NCBI GenBank assembly: GCA_006226565.1
Contig: SBGO01000671.1
Span: 1-42,301, forward strand
Length of the DNA stretch: 42,301 nt
Source of the DNA: Deltaproteobacteria bacterium
GTDB lineage: Bacteria > Myxococcota_A > UBA9042 > PHBI01
Reading direction: 5' to 3'
Below the pieces are notes generated by a model. It was given only the letters and a program-made list of their open reading frames with translations, did not search any database and had not been told where the DNA came from. Shown in pieces: positions 32,136 to 42,301 of this stretch. The first letter of the stretch is position 1; each line of letters begins with the position of its first letter. The position numbers and the translations under genes were made by a program.

Positions 32136-33116
32136 TCATCGCGCCATCGCGCCCGGGTTGACGGCCTCGCTGGCGACGGGGCTCAGGACCTCGCGCGCCA
32201 TGACCTCGGCGATCATGGCGACGAAGACGCGCGACTTCAGCGGCGGCTCGACGCCGGCGGTCTGGCTGTAGACGACGTGGACGGGGACACCGCCCTCGCG
32301 CGGGTCGTCACAGATCCAGGCGGTGAGGATCGGGACCAGCGCGCCGCTGGCGAGCTCGTCGGCGACGACCCACTCGATCACCCGCAGGACGCCGAGGCCG
32401 TCGCGGGCGAGGCGCGCGGCGAGGCTGGGGCTGGTGGTGTGGACGACGCCGTCGATGGGCACCCGGACGACGGCGTCGCCCTTGAAGAAGGACCAGTCGA
32501 CCGGGCTCGCGAGGGGGCCGAGGGCGATGGCTGGGTGGCTCCGCAGGTCCTCGGGGTGGGTGGGCGCGCCGTGCGCCGCCAGGTAGCCGGGGCTCGCGAC
32601 CAGGCGCACCGGGACCGAGCCGAGGCGGCGCGCGCGCAGCGAGGTGTCCGCGAGGCGCCCCACCCGGATGGCGAGGTCGTAGCCGCCGCGGACGAGCGGG
32701 ACGTTGCGGTTCGAGAGGTCGATCTGCAGGCGGAGCTCCGGGTAGCGCTGGCGAAAGGCCGGCAGCGCCGGGGCGAGGAGGCGCTCGCCCACCGCGACCG
32801 GCATGGAGACGCGCAGGTGCCCGCGCGGGACGCCGCCGACGAGCTCGGTCACGGCGTCGTGGGCGACGCGGCGGGCGTCGAGCAGGGGCTGGGCGTGCTG
32901 CGCGTAGAGCGCGCCGGCCTCGGTCAGGTGGAGGCGCCGGGTCGTGCGCGCGAAGAGCTGGGCGCCGAGGGTCTCCTCGAGCTCGGCGACGGTCCGCGAG
33001 ACGCTCGACGGGCTCCTCCCGAGGGCCTTCGCGGCGCGGGAGAAGCTCTCCGCGGTCACGACGGCCAGGAAGACCTCCGCCGCGGCCAGCTCGTCGAGGG
33101 GATTGTTGCGTGGCAT
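32136..33116 (-). CDS. LysR-family transcriptional regulator
   Basis: 326 residues from the ATG at 33116, with AAGGA seven bases upstream. N-terminal winged helix-turn-helix (about 10-68): SFSRAAKALGRSPSSVSRTVAELEETLGAQLFARTTRRL is split over the recognition helix and wing. The periplasmic-binding-like effector domain (about 92-300) includes GHLRVSMPVAVGE and DLAIRVGRL, as in the CrgA/AaeR-type subgroup that responds to small aromatic or toxic compounds. It is divergent from the alpha/beta hydrolase across 86 bases, the usual layout when a LysR protein controls its neighbour. The effector cannot be predicted. Confidence 0.93.
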   Translation of the reverse strand: MPRNNPLDELAAAEVFLAVVTAESFSRAAKALGRSPSSVSRTVAELEETLGAQLFARTTRRLHLTEAGALYAQHAQPLLDARRVAHDAVTELVGGVPRGHLRVSMPVAVGERLLAPALPAFRQRYPELRLQIDLSNRNVPLVRGGYDLAIRVGRLADTSLRARRLGSVPVRLVASPGYLAAHGAPTHPEDLRSHPAIALGPLASPVDWSFFKGDAVVRVPIDGVVHTTSPSLAARLARDGLGVLRVIEWVVADELASGALVPILTAWICDDPREGGVPVHVVYSQTAGVEPPLKSRVFVAMIAEVMAREVLSPVASEAVNPGAMAR

Positions 33117-33202
33117 GCAAAGGTCCTTGCCCAAATCGACCCGTTCTGTGCGCAATTCGAGATGGTATCGTGACGGTCGTCCAGTCGCCAGGAGCTCCCG
33201 CA

Positions 33203-34111
33203 ATGAACGCAGGTGCCGCTTCGCCGCCCGCCCCGCCCGCCCTCGCCCCCGTGGAGGAGCGCGAGCTCGAGGTGATGACCCCGGACGGGGTGCCCCTGGC
33301 CGCCACCCGCTACGTTCCCGCCGGGCCGGCGCGCGGCGCCGTCTTCATCGCGCCGGCGATGGCCGTCCCGCAGACCTTCTACCGCGCCTTCTCGAGCTGG
33401 CTCGCGGGCGCCGGCTTCGAGGTCATGACGTACGACTACCGCGGCATGGGGCGGTCGCTGCGGGGCCCCATGAGGAAGGTCGACGCCGACATCCTGACGT
33501 GGGCCGAGCGCGACACGGTCGCGGCGCTCGACGCGTTCTCGGCCGAGATCGGCGAGCTGCCGCTGACGTGGATGGCGCACAGCCTGGGCGGGCAGATCAT
33601 CCCGTTCGTCGCCAACCACGGGCGGGCCGACAAGATCGTGACCATCGCCAGCGGCACGGGCTACTGGCGCTACAACGCGCCGCCGACGAGGCGCAAGGTC
33701 GGCCTCTTCTGGTGGGGCCTGGTGCCGCTCCTGACGCCGCTCTTCGGCTACTTCCCGGGCAAGCGCCTGGGCGTCGTCGGCGACGTCCCGAAGGGCGCCA
33801 TCCGCCAGTGGCGGGCGTGGTGCATGAACCCCGAGTACGCGGTGGGCGTCCTCGGCGACACCGCGCGCGCCAAGTTCGCGGCGGTCGAGACGCCGATCGC
33901 CTGCCTGTCGTTCACGGACGACGAGATGATGTCGGAGCGCAGCATCGCCTCGCTCCACGGCTTCTACACCAGCGCGCCGCAGACGGCGCGCCACCTCGCG
34001 CCGGCGGACCTCGGCGTGAAGCGCATCGGCCACTTCGGCGGGTTCCGCGCGTCGATGCGGGCGCCGCTCTGGGAGCCGTACGTCCTGCCGGAGCTGGCGC
34101 GCCTCGACTGA
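33203..34111 (+). CDS. Alpha/beta hydrolase (COG4757-like)
   Basis: 302 residues. AGGAG (33190-33194) precedes the ATG at 33203 by eight bases. Nucleophile elbow AHSLGG with Ser127; the acid is probably in SFTDDEMMS (about 235-243) and the His in IGHFGGFR near the C-terminus. The YDYRGMGRS segment (77-85) is the strand-turn typical of this group of predicted serine hydrolases. No signal peptide, so cytosolic. Its substrate is unknown; the divergent LysR gene suggests inducible expression. It is followed 52 bases later by topB on the same strand. Confidence 0.88.
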   Translation: MNAGAASPPAPPALAPVEERELEVMTPDGVPLAATRYVPAGPARGAVFIAPAMAVPQTFYRAFSSWLAGAGFEVMTYDYRGMGRSLRGPMRKVDADILTWAERDTVAALDAFSAEIGELPLTWMAHSLGGQIIPFVANHGRADKIVTIASGTGYWRYNAPPTRRKVGLFWWGLVPLLTPLFGYFPGKRLGVVGDVPKGAIRQWRAWCMNPEYAVGVLGDTARAKFAAVETPIACLSFTDDEMMSERSIASLHGFYTSAPQTARHLAPADLGVKRIGHFGGFRASMRAPLWEPYVLPELARLD

Positions 34112-34163
34112 CCGCGCCCGCGCGGGTTGGGCCGGCGAGACCGGGCGTGGTAGGTGGTCGGAC

Positions 34164-36713
<2,550 letters not shown>

Positions 36714-36780
36714 CCGCGCCACGAGCGAGCGACGCGCCACCCCGCGACGCCCCCGGAGCCCGACTACGGGCAGGTCGCGA

Positions 36781-36798
36781 GCGTGTCAATCGACACGC
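36781..36798. terminator. Hairpin between convergent topB and DUF695/RraB-like gene
   Basis: GCGTGTC-AATC-GACACGC, a perfect 7-bp stem with 4-base loop, 68 bases past the topB stop and 27 bases past the stop of the minus-strand gene. No T-run follows; possibly bidirectional. Confidence 0.4.
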
Positions 36799-36824
36799 CG
36801 GGGAAGGAGAGCCTTCCGATGCCG

Positions 36825-37634
36825 CTACTTGCGCGACGGAGGGGTCAGCGGCGGGGGCTCGAGGCTCTCGATGAGCTCGGTCTCCCAGCCGTGGTAGCGG
36901 CCGCCGCTCTCGACGACGACGGCCTTGACGCTCAGCACCACCGGGTGCAGGTGCCAGGTGGCGATGGTCGGCTCGAGGCGCTCGACGAGGCCGTAGATCT
37001 CGCCGTTCGCGGCCTCCTTGGGGCCCCCGTCGGCCTTGAACTTGAGCTTGCGCACCTCGCGCAGGAACGTCCGGCACGACTCGCGGTCGGGGAAGAAGGC
37101 GCGGTGCGCGACCACCCGGCGGGCGTGGATGGCGTCGCGCTGCTTCGCCATGTGGATGAGCAGCGCCTGGTCGGCCTTCCACTGCGCCGGATCGTAGGCC
37201 GGGAAGATGCCGAGGAGCCGGCTCCACTCGGGGTCGTCGGCCCAGGTCACCTGGATCGGCAGCTCGCTCGCCGCCGCCAGCTTCGCGAGCGCCGGCCCGA
37301 CCGCCTCGCGCGCGTCCTGCTTCTTCAGCACCCCGACGCGCGCCTTGAGGTAGTAGACCCAGGTCCGCTTGCCGGCGCCGGTGACCGTCATCACGTGCTC
37401 GGCGCCGCCCGGCAGCGCCTTCTCCACGCGGAAGGCGAGGTTGTCGAGGACCGTCAGCTCCGGCCCCTCGGGCATCCCGAGGGAGTCCGGGCTCGCGACC
37501 GTGGCCGTGACCTCGAGGCGCAGCGACCGCCGCGCGTCCGCGCCGTGCAGCCACAGCGGACGACACCACTCGACGATGGCCTTGCCGCCGCCGGGGAGGT
37601 TCTGGGGGAGCAGCTCTGTCTCTTCCTTCTTCAT
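36825..37634 (-). CDS. DUF695 / RraB-like two-domain protein
   Basis: 269 residues, cytosolic, acidic. The N-terminal half (about 20-140) has the DUF695 look: VTGAGKRTWVYYLKAR. The C-terminal half (about 165-262) matches the RraB (regulator of ribonuclease activity B) pattern: DQALLIHMAKQRD, RRVVAHRAFFPDRESCRTFLREVRKLKF and YHGWETELIE. RraB in E. coli binds and inhibits RNase E; whether this protein does so is unknown. The start at 37634 lacks a clear Shine-Dalgarno sequence. The family assignment is from motif memory, so I hold it with moderate confidence. Confidence 0.7.
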   Translation of the reverse strand: MKKEETELLPQNLPGGGKAIVEWCRPLWLHGADARRSLRLEVTATVASPDSLGMPEGPELTVLDNLAFRVEKALPGGAEHVMTVTGAGKRTWVYYLKARVGVLKKQDAREAVGPALAKLAAASELPIQVTWADDPEWSRLLGIFPAYDPAQWKADQALLIHMAKQRDAIHARRVVAHRAFFPDRESCRTFLREVRKLKFKADGGPKEAANGEIYGLVERLEPTIATWHLHPVVLSVKAVVVESGGRYHGWETELIESLEPPPLTPPSRK

Positions 37635-37689
37635 GGCGCGGGACCGTACTCGCCCTCGCCCCCGATGCCCAGGACAGACGCGCCGGGAC

Positions 37690-37722
37690 GGCGCTCGCCC
37701 GCGCCGGACGCGGGTCGGCGCC
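37690..37722 (-). terminator. Nested hairpin downstream of the THUMP methyltransferase
   Basis: Inner CCCGCG (37698-37703) / CGCGGG (37709-37714) and outer GGCGC (37690-37694) / GCGCC (37718-37722), 41 bases beyond the methyltransferase stop and within the 128-base gap to the next gene. No U-tract. Confidence 0.35.
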
Positions 37723-37762
37723 GCGATCGCCGAGGCGACGCGCCGGTCCGACGAGGGCGCGC

Positions 37763-38833
37763 CTACGCGACCCGGTCGAGGACGAGGATCGCGGGGTGGA
37801 GGCCGCCGAGCTCGATGACCCGCGCGTGGCGCACCGCGAACGCGGGGTGCTCGCGGAGCGCCTGGTTGAAGGCGCCGCGCTTGTAGACGAGCAGCGCGAC
37901 CCGGGCGTCGGGGGTCGTGACGGCCGTCAGCGCGCGCAGGAGCTCGCCGAAGAGCTGGGTGAAGCTCATGTTCGGCCCGATGCGCTTGCCGAAGGGCGGG
38001 TTCGAGACGACCGTGTCGAAGCGCCGATCCGCCCACAGCCGGTCGGCCTCGCGCGCGTCGCCGACCCTGATCTCGCCTGCGTGTCCGGCCGCCGCGAGGT
38101 TCGCGCGCGCACCCGCGACCGAGGCCTCGCTCGTGTCGCCGCCGGCCACGTGGACGGTAGGCCAGCGCGCCGCCGCCTCGAGCAGGATCGTGCCCGAGCC
38201 GCAGAAGGGATCGAGCAGCTCGCGCGGCGGACCCGCGGGCTCGGGGCGCGCCAGGTGGAGGAGCGCCCACGCCACGTTGGCCTGTAGCGCCATGTGCGGG
38301 AGGTAGGGCCGCTCCCCGCGGCGCGCGAGCGGCTCGCGGGTGAGCTGCACGCCGACGAGGCAGCGCGCGTCGCGCACGTCGACCCGCAGCTCGACGTCGA
38401 AGTCCTTCAGCGAGACCGCGCGCCAGGCGCGGTCGCGGACGCCGGCGCCGGCGACCCGCTGGACGTCCTCGCTCGTGAACGGGTGCTGCCCCGTGCGACG
38501 CGACGTGACCCGGAAGCGGACGCCCTCCGGAGCCAGCTCGGGGATGTCGAGGGCCGCGACCTCGGCCTGGATCTGGCCGAGGGGGTCGTCCCCTTCGAGG
38601 GTGAAGGCGTGGATGGGGCGCACGACGTGCAGCGCCGAGCGCAGCCCGAGCGCCAGCGCCTCCAGCGCCCCCGGCGGCCCCTCGGCGGCCACGGCGGCCC
38701 AGCCCGGCAGCCCGTGGGGGCGATGCTCGCCGGCGAAGTCGGTCAGGCCCGCGGCGACGGCGAGGCGCCGCAGCTCCTCGATGACGAGGTCCTCGAGGCC
38801 GCGGTTGGTGGTGATCTCGAGACGCGTCCGCAT
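37763..38833 (-). CDS. THUMP-domain RNA guanine methyltransferase (Trm14/TrmN/RlmL-like)
   Basis: 356 residues. N-terminal ferredoxin-like and THUMP region (about 1-165) starting with LEITTNRGLEDLVIEEL, then a Rossmann SAM domain with DPFCGSGT (208-215) and the catalytic NPPFGKR (278-284), the N-P-P-F/Y motif of base-amino methyltransferases. The domain pair is that of enzymes making m2G in tRNA (Trm14/TrmN) or of the N-terminal half of RlmL acting on 23S rRNA. The single catalytic domain and the length favour the tRNA type, but the target cannot be fixed from sequence. The start at 38833 is close to the window context of the next gene (35 bases). Confidence 0.85.
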   Translation of the reverse strand: MRTRLEITTNRGLEDLVIEELRRLAVAAGLTDFAGEHRPHGLPGWAAVAAEGPPGALEALALGLRSALHVVRPIHAFTLEGDDPLGQIQAEVAALDIPELAPEGVRFRVTSRRTGQHPFTSEDVQRVAGAGVRDRAWRAVSLKDFDVELRVDVRDARCLVGVQLTREPLARRGERPYLPHMALQANVAWALLHLARPEPAGPPRELLDPFCGSGTILLEAAARWPTVHVAGGDTSEASVAGARANLAAAGHAGEIRVGDAREADRLWADRRFDTVVSNPPFGKRIGPNMSFTQLFGELLRALTAVTTPDARVALLVYKRGAFNQALREHPAFAVRHARVIELGGLHPAILVLDRVA

Positions 38834-38868
38834 CGCGCCACCATGCCCCAGCCCGACGCGGCCGTCTC

Positions 38869-39732
38869 CTACTCGATCGGCTTCATCCCCGCGCGGACGC
38901 AGCGGGGCTCCGGCTCGCCCGAGAAGTGGAAGTAGGCGTCGCCGGTGCGCACGAGCCAGCCGCCCTCACGCTTGGCGACGGAGAACGCGCGATGGTTCAT
39001 CGGCGAGTCCGCGAAGGCGTCGAGGTCGAGCTGCGGGGTCGTCTCCACGCGCCCGCCGAGGGAGGCGACCTTCACGTCGGGGCCGACCTGCGCCTCGACC
39101 GCGGGCCGATAGCCGCTGTGGAGCGCCATCAGCAGGAGGTGGAAGGCCCGCTCGGCCGCCGCGCTCGGCGCCTCGGCGGCCGGGGTCGGGATGAGCGGCG
39201 TCTTGGCCTTCAGGGCGGCGGCCCGGACACGGAAGCGCTGCTTCGCCGGGAGGAACTCCAGGTAGTCGACGTGCTTCGCCACCCAGGCGCGGCGCGCATC
39301 GTCGCTCGCGAAGCGCTGGTCCACCATGTCCTCGAGGCGGGACGACAGGAAGCCCTGCACCTCGCCGGTGCTCGCGAGCCCGGCGGGAGCGTGGTCGAGG
39401 AAGGCCGAGAAGGCGCGCACCACCGACGCGTCCGTCCGCACCGCGTCGAGCAGGTGGACGGCCGTCCAGGCGAGCTCGGGCGCCTCCCGCACGACCTTGA
39501 TCAGGGGGTCGACCGCGGCGCGGCCGGCGGACAGCAGCGTCCAGGTCGCGCGCTGCCGCGCCTCCGGCGAGGTCTCGGGGGCGTCGATCTCGGCGACCCG
39601 CGCCTTCACGAAGTCGGGCGCCAGGTCCTGCCAGGCCAGCGCAGGCGGCGAGGCGAGGGTCACGGCGGACGTCGTGACGAGGGCGAGCGTGAGGGGGACG
39701 AGCAAGGCGCGGAGGGGGAGGTGAGCGTTCAT
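38869..39732 (-). CDS. Exported protein of unknown function
   Basis: 287 residues with a signal peptide (residues 1 to about 32, PLRALLVPLTLALVTTSA). The mature part has Ala-rich helices (about 40-180) spaced like HEAT or armadillo repeats, for example RATWTLLSAGRAAVDPLIKVV, and a small C-terminal beta region (about 215-287) ending in WLVRTGDAYFHFSGEPEPRCV. No catalytic motif. Probably periplasmic. It lies 35 bases upstream of the methyltransferase gene on the same strand and may be co-transcribed with it, but a functional link is not apparent. Confidence 0.75.
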   Translation of the reverse strand: MNAHLPLRALLVPLTLALVTTSAVTLASPPALAWQDLAPDFVKARVAEIDAPETSPEARQRATWTLLSAGRAAVDPLIKVVREAPELAWTAVHLLDAVRTDASVVRAFSAFLDHAPAGLASTGEVQGFLSSRLEDMVDQRFASDDARRAWVAKHVDYLEFLPAKQRFRVRAAALKAKTPLIPTPAAEAPSAAAERAFHLLLMALHSGYRPAVEAQVGPDVKVASLGGRVETTPQLDLDAFADSPMNHRAFSVAKREGGWLVRTGDAYFHFSGEPEPRCVRAGMKPIE

Positions 39733-39868
39733 GGGCGCTAGGAACGCACGACCGCGCTGGAAGTTCCACCAGCACGACACGCTACGCCACCGTCGCGCCG
39801 AGTCCGCTTGGCCGGGGTCGACGAAGTTGCCATGATGCCCGATCGAACACCGCTCCGAAGGGGGACCG

Positions 39869-40471
39869 ATGCGAAGGAAGAGCTCACACGGCGCGCTGCT
39901 CGGAGCCACGCTCGCGCTCGCGCTGGTCGCCTGCACCGACGGCGGGAGCGCGGTGGACGACGCGACGGACACGGCCCACGCCGCGGACGTGGCCGACGAC
40001 ACCGCGACCGACACGGCGACCGCCGAGGACACGGTGGCGCCGAACCCGTGCCCCCGGCCGGACACCGCGGCGGTCGACCACCGGGTCGTCCTGCGCGGCA
40101 CCTTCAAGTGCTCGCCGCCGGCGACCCCGGCCGAGGTCGTGCTGACGAGCGCCGACGACTGGAGCGCGATGGTCTCGGGCCTGTCGGACTGCATCTCGCC
40201 GGCCCCCACCGTCGACAGCGTCGACTTCGACAGCGAGTACGTGCTCGTCCTCGGGACCCACGACTTCATGACCTGTGGCTACGACTACGGGAGCGTCACG
40301 ACGCTCTCCGGCGCCCGCGGACCCTACGTCGAGCTGCAGGTCACCGACCGCTCCGCCGGCTGCGACGCGGCCTGCGCGAGCGGGATGGGCTACGTCGTCG
40401 CCGTCGCCCTCCCCCGCGCGGCGGGCGAGGCGCCCACGAGCTGCATCTGGGTCCACCCCGGCTGCCCCTGA
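39869..40471 (+). CDS. Small Cys-containing lipoprotein
   Basis: 200 residues. AAGGGGGA ends three bases before the ATG. Signal ends in LVAC (Cys22), then an Asp/Ala/Thr linker to about residue 58. The folded part (about 60-200) has six Cys that could pair (CP, KC, DC, TC, GC, AC and further C-terminal Cys) and a strand-rich pattern VVLRGTFKCSPP, YVLVLGTHDFMTCGYDYG, GYVVAVALPR. It has no known family that I recognise. The start is in a divergent arrangement with the exported protein at 38869-39732 (136-base gap, nothing else seen). Confidence 0.75.
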   Translation: MRRKSSHGALLGATLALALVACTDGGSAVDDATDTAHAADVADDTATDTATAEDTVAPNPCPRPDTAAVDHRVVLRGTFKCSPPATPAEVVLTSADDWSAMVSGLSDCISPAPTVDSVDFDSEYVLVLGTHDFMTCGYDYGSVTTLSGARGPYVELQVTDRSAGCDAACASGMGYVVAVALPRAAGEAPTSCIWVHPGCP

Positions 40472-40581
40472 GCGGCGCGCCGGTCGACGACGCCCTGTCG
40501 AGGTCTCGTGTCGTTCACGCGTCGCGCGGCCTCGAAGCGATACCGACCGCATCGGCCACAAGACGCTGAATACGAGCGGTC

Positions 40582-40694
40582 TTTCTCAACACGGAGCGCA
40601 CGGAGCTCACGGAGGAGGGATCGGGTCGCGCTCGCAGCTTCGGCGCGAGCTGGCCACCCTTCCTCCGTGCCCTCCGTGGCCTCCGTGGTAGAAA
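40582..40694. repeat. Inverted-repeat element with CACGGAG/CTCCGTG arrays
   Basis: Left arm TTTCTCAACACGGAGCGCAC continuing with CGGAG units to 40619; right arm (about 40655-40694) is CTTCCTCCGTGCCCTCCGTG followed by GCCTCCGTGGTAGAAA. The arms are imperfect reverse complements enclosing about 36 bases. I know near-identical 'CACGGAG' intergenic elements from many myxobacterial and planctomycete genomes; they carry no gene. It occupies most of the 270-base gap 40472-40741. Confidence 0.75.
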
Positions 40695-40741
40695 TAGATG
40701 TTCAATCTTCGAAAGTTACCCGCGAATCACCGACATTCGGC

Positions 40742-42160
40742 CTAGCGGTCGCCGCCCCGGGGCCAGTCGGTGTGGACGAAGGTCCCGGGCGCGTCGCGGC
40801 GCTCGTAGGTGTGGCTGCCGAAGTAGTCGCGCTGCGCCTGGATGAGGTTGGCGCTGCCGCGGGCCGTCGTCAGCGTGTCGAACCACGTCAGCGACGCCGC
40901 CAGCCCCGGGACCGGGATCCCCGCCGCCGTCGCGGCCGAGACGACGCGGCGCCAGGCCGGGACGCGGCGACCGAGGTCCGCCACGAAGTCCGGGGCCAGG
41001 GCCAGGAGCGCCGGCGCCGGCTCGCCGCGGAAGGCGTCGGCCACCCGCCCCAAGAAGCGCGCGCGGATGATGCAGCCCGCCGTCCAGATGCGCGCCACCT
41101 CGGCCAGGTCGATGCCGTAGCCGCGCGCCTCGCTGGCCAGGGAGAGCATCGCGAAGCCCTGGGTGTAGCTGGCGATCTTCGAGGCGTAGAGCGCGTCCGC
41201 GAGGTCGTCGACGGTCACGCCGGCGAGCCCGGTCGGCGCCGGCCGGAAGGCCTCCTCGGCGGCGACGCGCAGGTCGCGCCCGGCGCTGAGCACGCGGGCG
41301 TCCACCGCGGCGGCCAGGGTCGGGACCGCGACGCCCATCTCCACCGCCGCCTGGACCGTCCAGCGCCCGGTCCCCTTCTGCCCGGCGCGATCGAGGATGG
41401 CGTCGACGAGGAGCCCGTCTCCCTGGGGGTCGCCAGTCCGGAAGATGTCGGCGGTGATCTCGACCAGGAAGCTGTCGAGCTCACCGGCGTTCCACGCCGA
41501 GAACGTCGCGGCCGTCCGCGGGCCGTCGAAGCCCAGGCCGCGCCGGAGCAGCGCCGCCGTCTCGGCGATGAGCTGCATGTCGCCGTACTCGATGCCATTG
41601 TGCACCATCTTGACGAAGTGCCCGGCCGAGCCGCGCCCGCAGTAGGCCACGCACGGACCGTAGGCGCTCCGCGCGGCGACGGACTCGAGCACCGGCCGGA
41701 GCCGCTCCCACGCCTCGGGGTCGCCGCCGGGCATGATGGAGGGCCCGTGCAGAGCCCCCTCGGCGCCGCCCGAGACGCCCATCCCGACGAAGCGCCACGG
41801 GCGCCCGTCGGCGCGCGCGTTCCGCCGGTCGGTGTCGGAGAACAGGCTGTTGCCGGCGTCGACGACGATGTCCTCGGCCTGAAGCAGCGGGTCGAGGGCG
41901 TCGAGCACGGCGTCCACCGGCGCGCCCGCCGGGACCAGGAGCACGATCCGCCGCGGCCGCTCGAGCCGCGCGACCAGCTCGGCGAAGCTCTCGGCGATGT
42001 CGAGGTCCGCCTCGGGGTGCGCCGCGGCCAGCGCGTGCCCCCGCGCGACGTCGATGTTGTAGCCGCCGACCTTCAGGCCGCGGCTCGCGAAGTTGCGGGC
42101 GAGGTTCCCGCCCATCACGCCGAGCCCCACCACGCCGACGTCGTTTCTGCGCTCGCTCAT
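40742..42160 (-). CDS. gnd: 6-phosphogluconate dehydrogenase (decarboxylating)
   Basis: 472 residues, the normal length. N-terminal NADP-binding GLGVMGGNLARN (about 12-23). Active-site blocks GMGVSGGAEGALHGPSIMPGG (split: GMGVSGGAEG, 128-137), HFVKMVHNGIEYGDMQL (about 187-203, with the catalytic Lys and Asn), GTGRWTVQAA and a C-terminal QAQRDYFGSHTYER. It oxidatively decarboxylates 6-phosphogluconate to ribulose 5-phosphate, making NADPH in the oxidative pentose-phosphate pathway. The ATG overlaps the stop of the upstream pgl-like gene by four bases, so the two are translationally coupled. Confidence 0.97.
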   Translation of the reverse strand: MSERRNDVGVVGLGVMGGNLARNFASRGLKVGGYNIDVARGHALAAAHPEADLDIAESFAELVARLERPRRIVLLVPAGAPVDAVLDALDPLLQAEDIVVDAGNSLFSDTDRRNARADGRPWRFVGMGVSGGAEGALHGPSIMPGGDPEAWERLRPVLESVAARSAYGPCVAYCGRGSAGHFVKMVHNGIEYGDMQLIAETAALLRRGLGFDGPRTAATFSAWNAGELDSFLVEITADIFRTGDPQGDGLLVDAILDRAGQKGTGRWTVQAAVEMGVAVPTLAAAVDARVLSAGRDLRVAAEEAFRPAPTGLAGVTVDDLADALYASKIASYTQGFAMLSLASEARGYGIDLAEVARIWTAGCIIRARFLGRVADAFRGEPAPALLALAPDFVADLGRRVPAWRRVVSAATAAGIPVPGLAASLTWFDTLTTARGSANLIQAQRDYFGSHTYERRDAPGTFVHTDWPRGGDR

Positions 42161-42301
42161 GCCGTCGCTCCTTCCAGTCCCTCTTGATCGGTGACCACCA
42201 CGAGGCCCGGGAGCCCCACCGCCGGCAGCGCCGCGTCGCCGGCCAGCACCCGCTCGAGCGCCGCCCGCTTGGCCGCCCCCGCGGCCATCAGCACCGTCTC
42301 C
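42157..42301 (-). CDS. pgl: 6-phosphogluconolactonase, C-terminal end only
   Basis: The last 47 codons of a minus-strand gene cut by the window end. The tail (ETVLMAAGAAKRAALERVLAG...LPAVGLPGLVVVTDQ) is that of the 6-phosphogluconolactonase/glucosamine-6-phosphate isomerase-like family, which hydrolyses 6-phosphogluconolactone, the step before gnd. The stop at 42159-42157 overlaps the gnd start (ATGA). Most of the protein lies outside the window. Confidence 0.8.
   Translation of the reverse strand, partial: ETVLMAAGAAKRAALERVLAGDAALPAVGLPGLVVVTDQEGLEGATA

Noticed and set aside
33117-33202. LysR T-N11-A operator
   Set aside because: Several loose matches exist in the 86-base gap but no convincing dyad stands out, so none is annotated.

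Overview
The window is a very GC-rich chromosomal segment. Its many large secreted lipoproteins have Asp/Thr/Ala-rich linkers after the lipobox, long Cys-rich repeats, EGF-like and fibrinogen-like modules, and some are big single-copy proteins. That style, together with the GC content and a PKS-linked lipid locus, points to Myxococcota (formerly Deltaproteobacteria). This is an inference from gene style; there is no rRNA gene to anchor it. I recognise no tRNA, rRNA, CRISPR array, transposase or phage gene.

Layout. Positions 1-5.6 kb: a cut-off gene, a small membrane protein, a secreted DUF4344-type metallopeptidase, a decayed patch made of an alpha/beta-hydrolase tail joined to a YdeI-like fragment, and a propeller-like lipoprotein. 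Positions 5.8-13 kb: an intact YdeI/OmdA-family protein, a 1551-residue Cys-rich lipoprotein carrying a PI-PLC-like domain, and a Cys-rich lipoprotein with an 8-residue tandem repeat. Positions 13.1-16.3 kb: an EGF/fibrinogen-like lipoprotein. Positions 16.6-27.5 kb: the lipid locus described below. Positions 27.5-32 kb: two divergent lipoproteins that share their N-terminal module with the protein at 13.1-16.3 kb. Positions 32.1-42.3 kb: mostly housekeeping or ordinary genes, namely a LysR regulator divergent from an alpha/beta hydrolase, topoisomerase III, a DUF695/RraB-like protein, a THUMP methyltransferase, two exported proteins, a short inverted-repeat element, and the pentose-phosphate pair gnd-pgl.

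The centrepiece is a predicted sphingoid-base assembly line. On the minus strand the order of transcription is a fatty acyl-AMP ligase, a cyclopropane-synthase-like methyltransferase, a free acyl carrier protein, and a 2141-residue megasynthase with domains KS-AT-ACP-KR-DH and a C-terminal PLP-dependent alpha-oxoamine synthase (the serine-palmitoyltransferase fold). The ACP and megasynthase genes overlap by four bases, and a perfect 14-bp hairpin lies just past the megasynthase stop. Divergently, across a 416-bp palindrome-rich promoter region, lies a short-chain dehydrogenase with the YPPDTDTP signature of eukaryotic-type 3-ketosphinganine reductase. My reading is that a fatty acid is activated and loaded, extended by malonyl, ketoreduced and dehydrated. 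It would then be released by decarboxylative condensation with an amino acid, and the resulting ketone reduced. With no enoylreductase present, this logic would place the sphingosine-type 4,5 double bond during chain assembly rather than by a later desaturase. The amino acid used, the chain length, the methylation site and any N-acylation step cannot be seen in the sequence.
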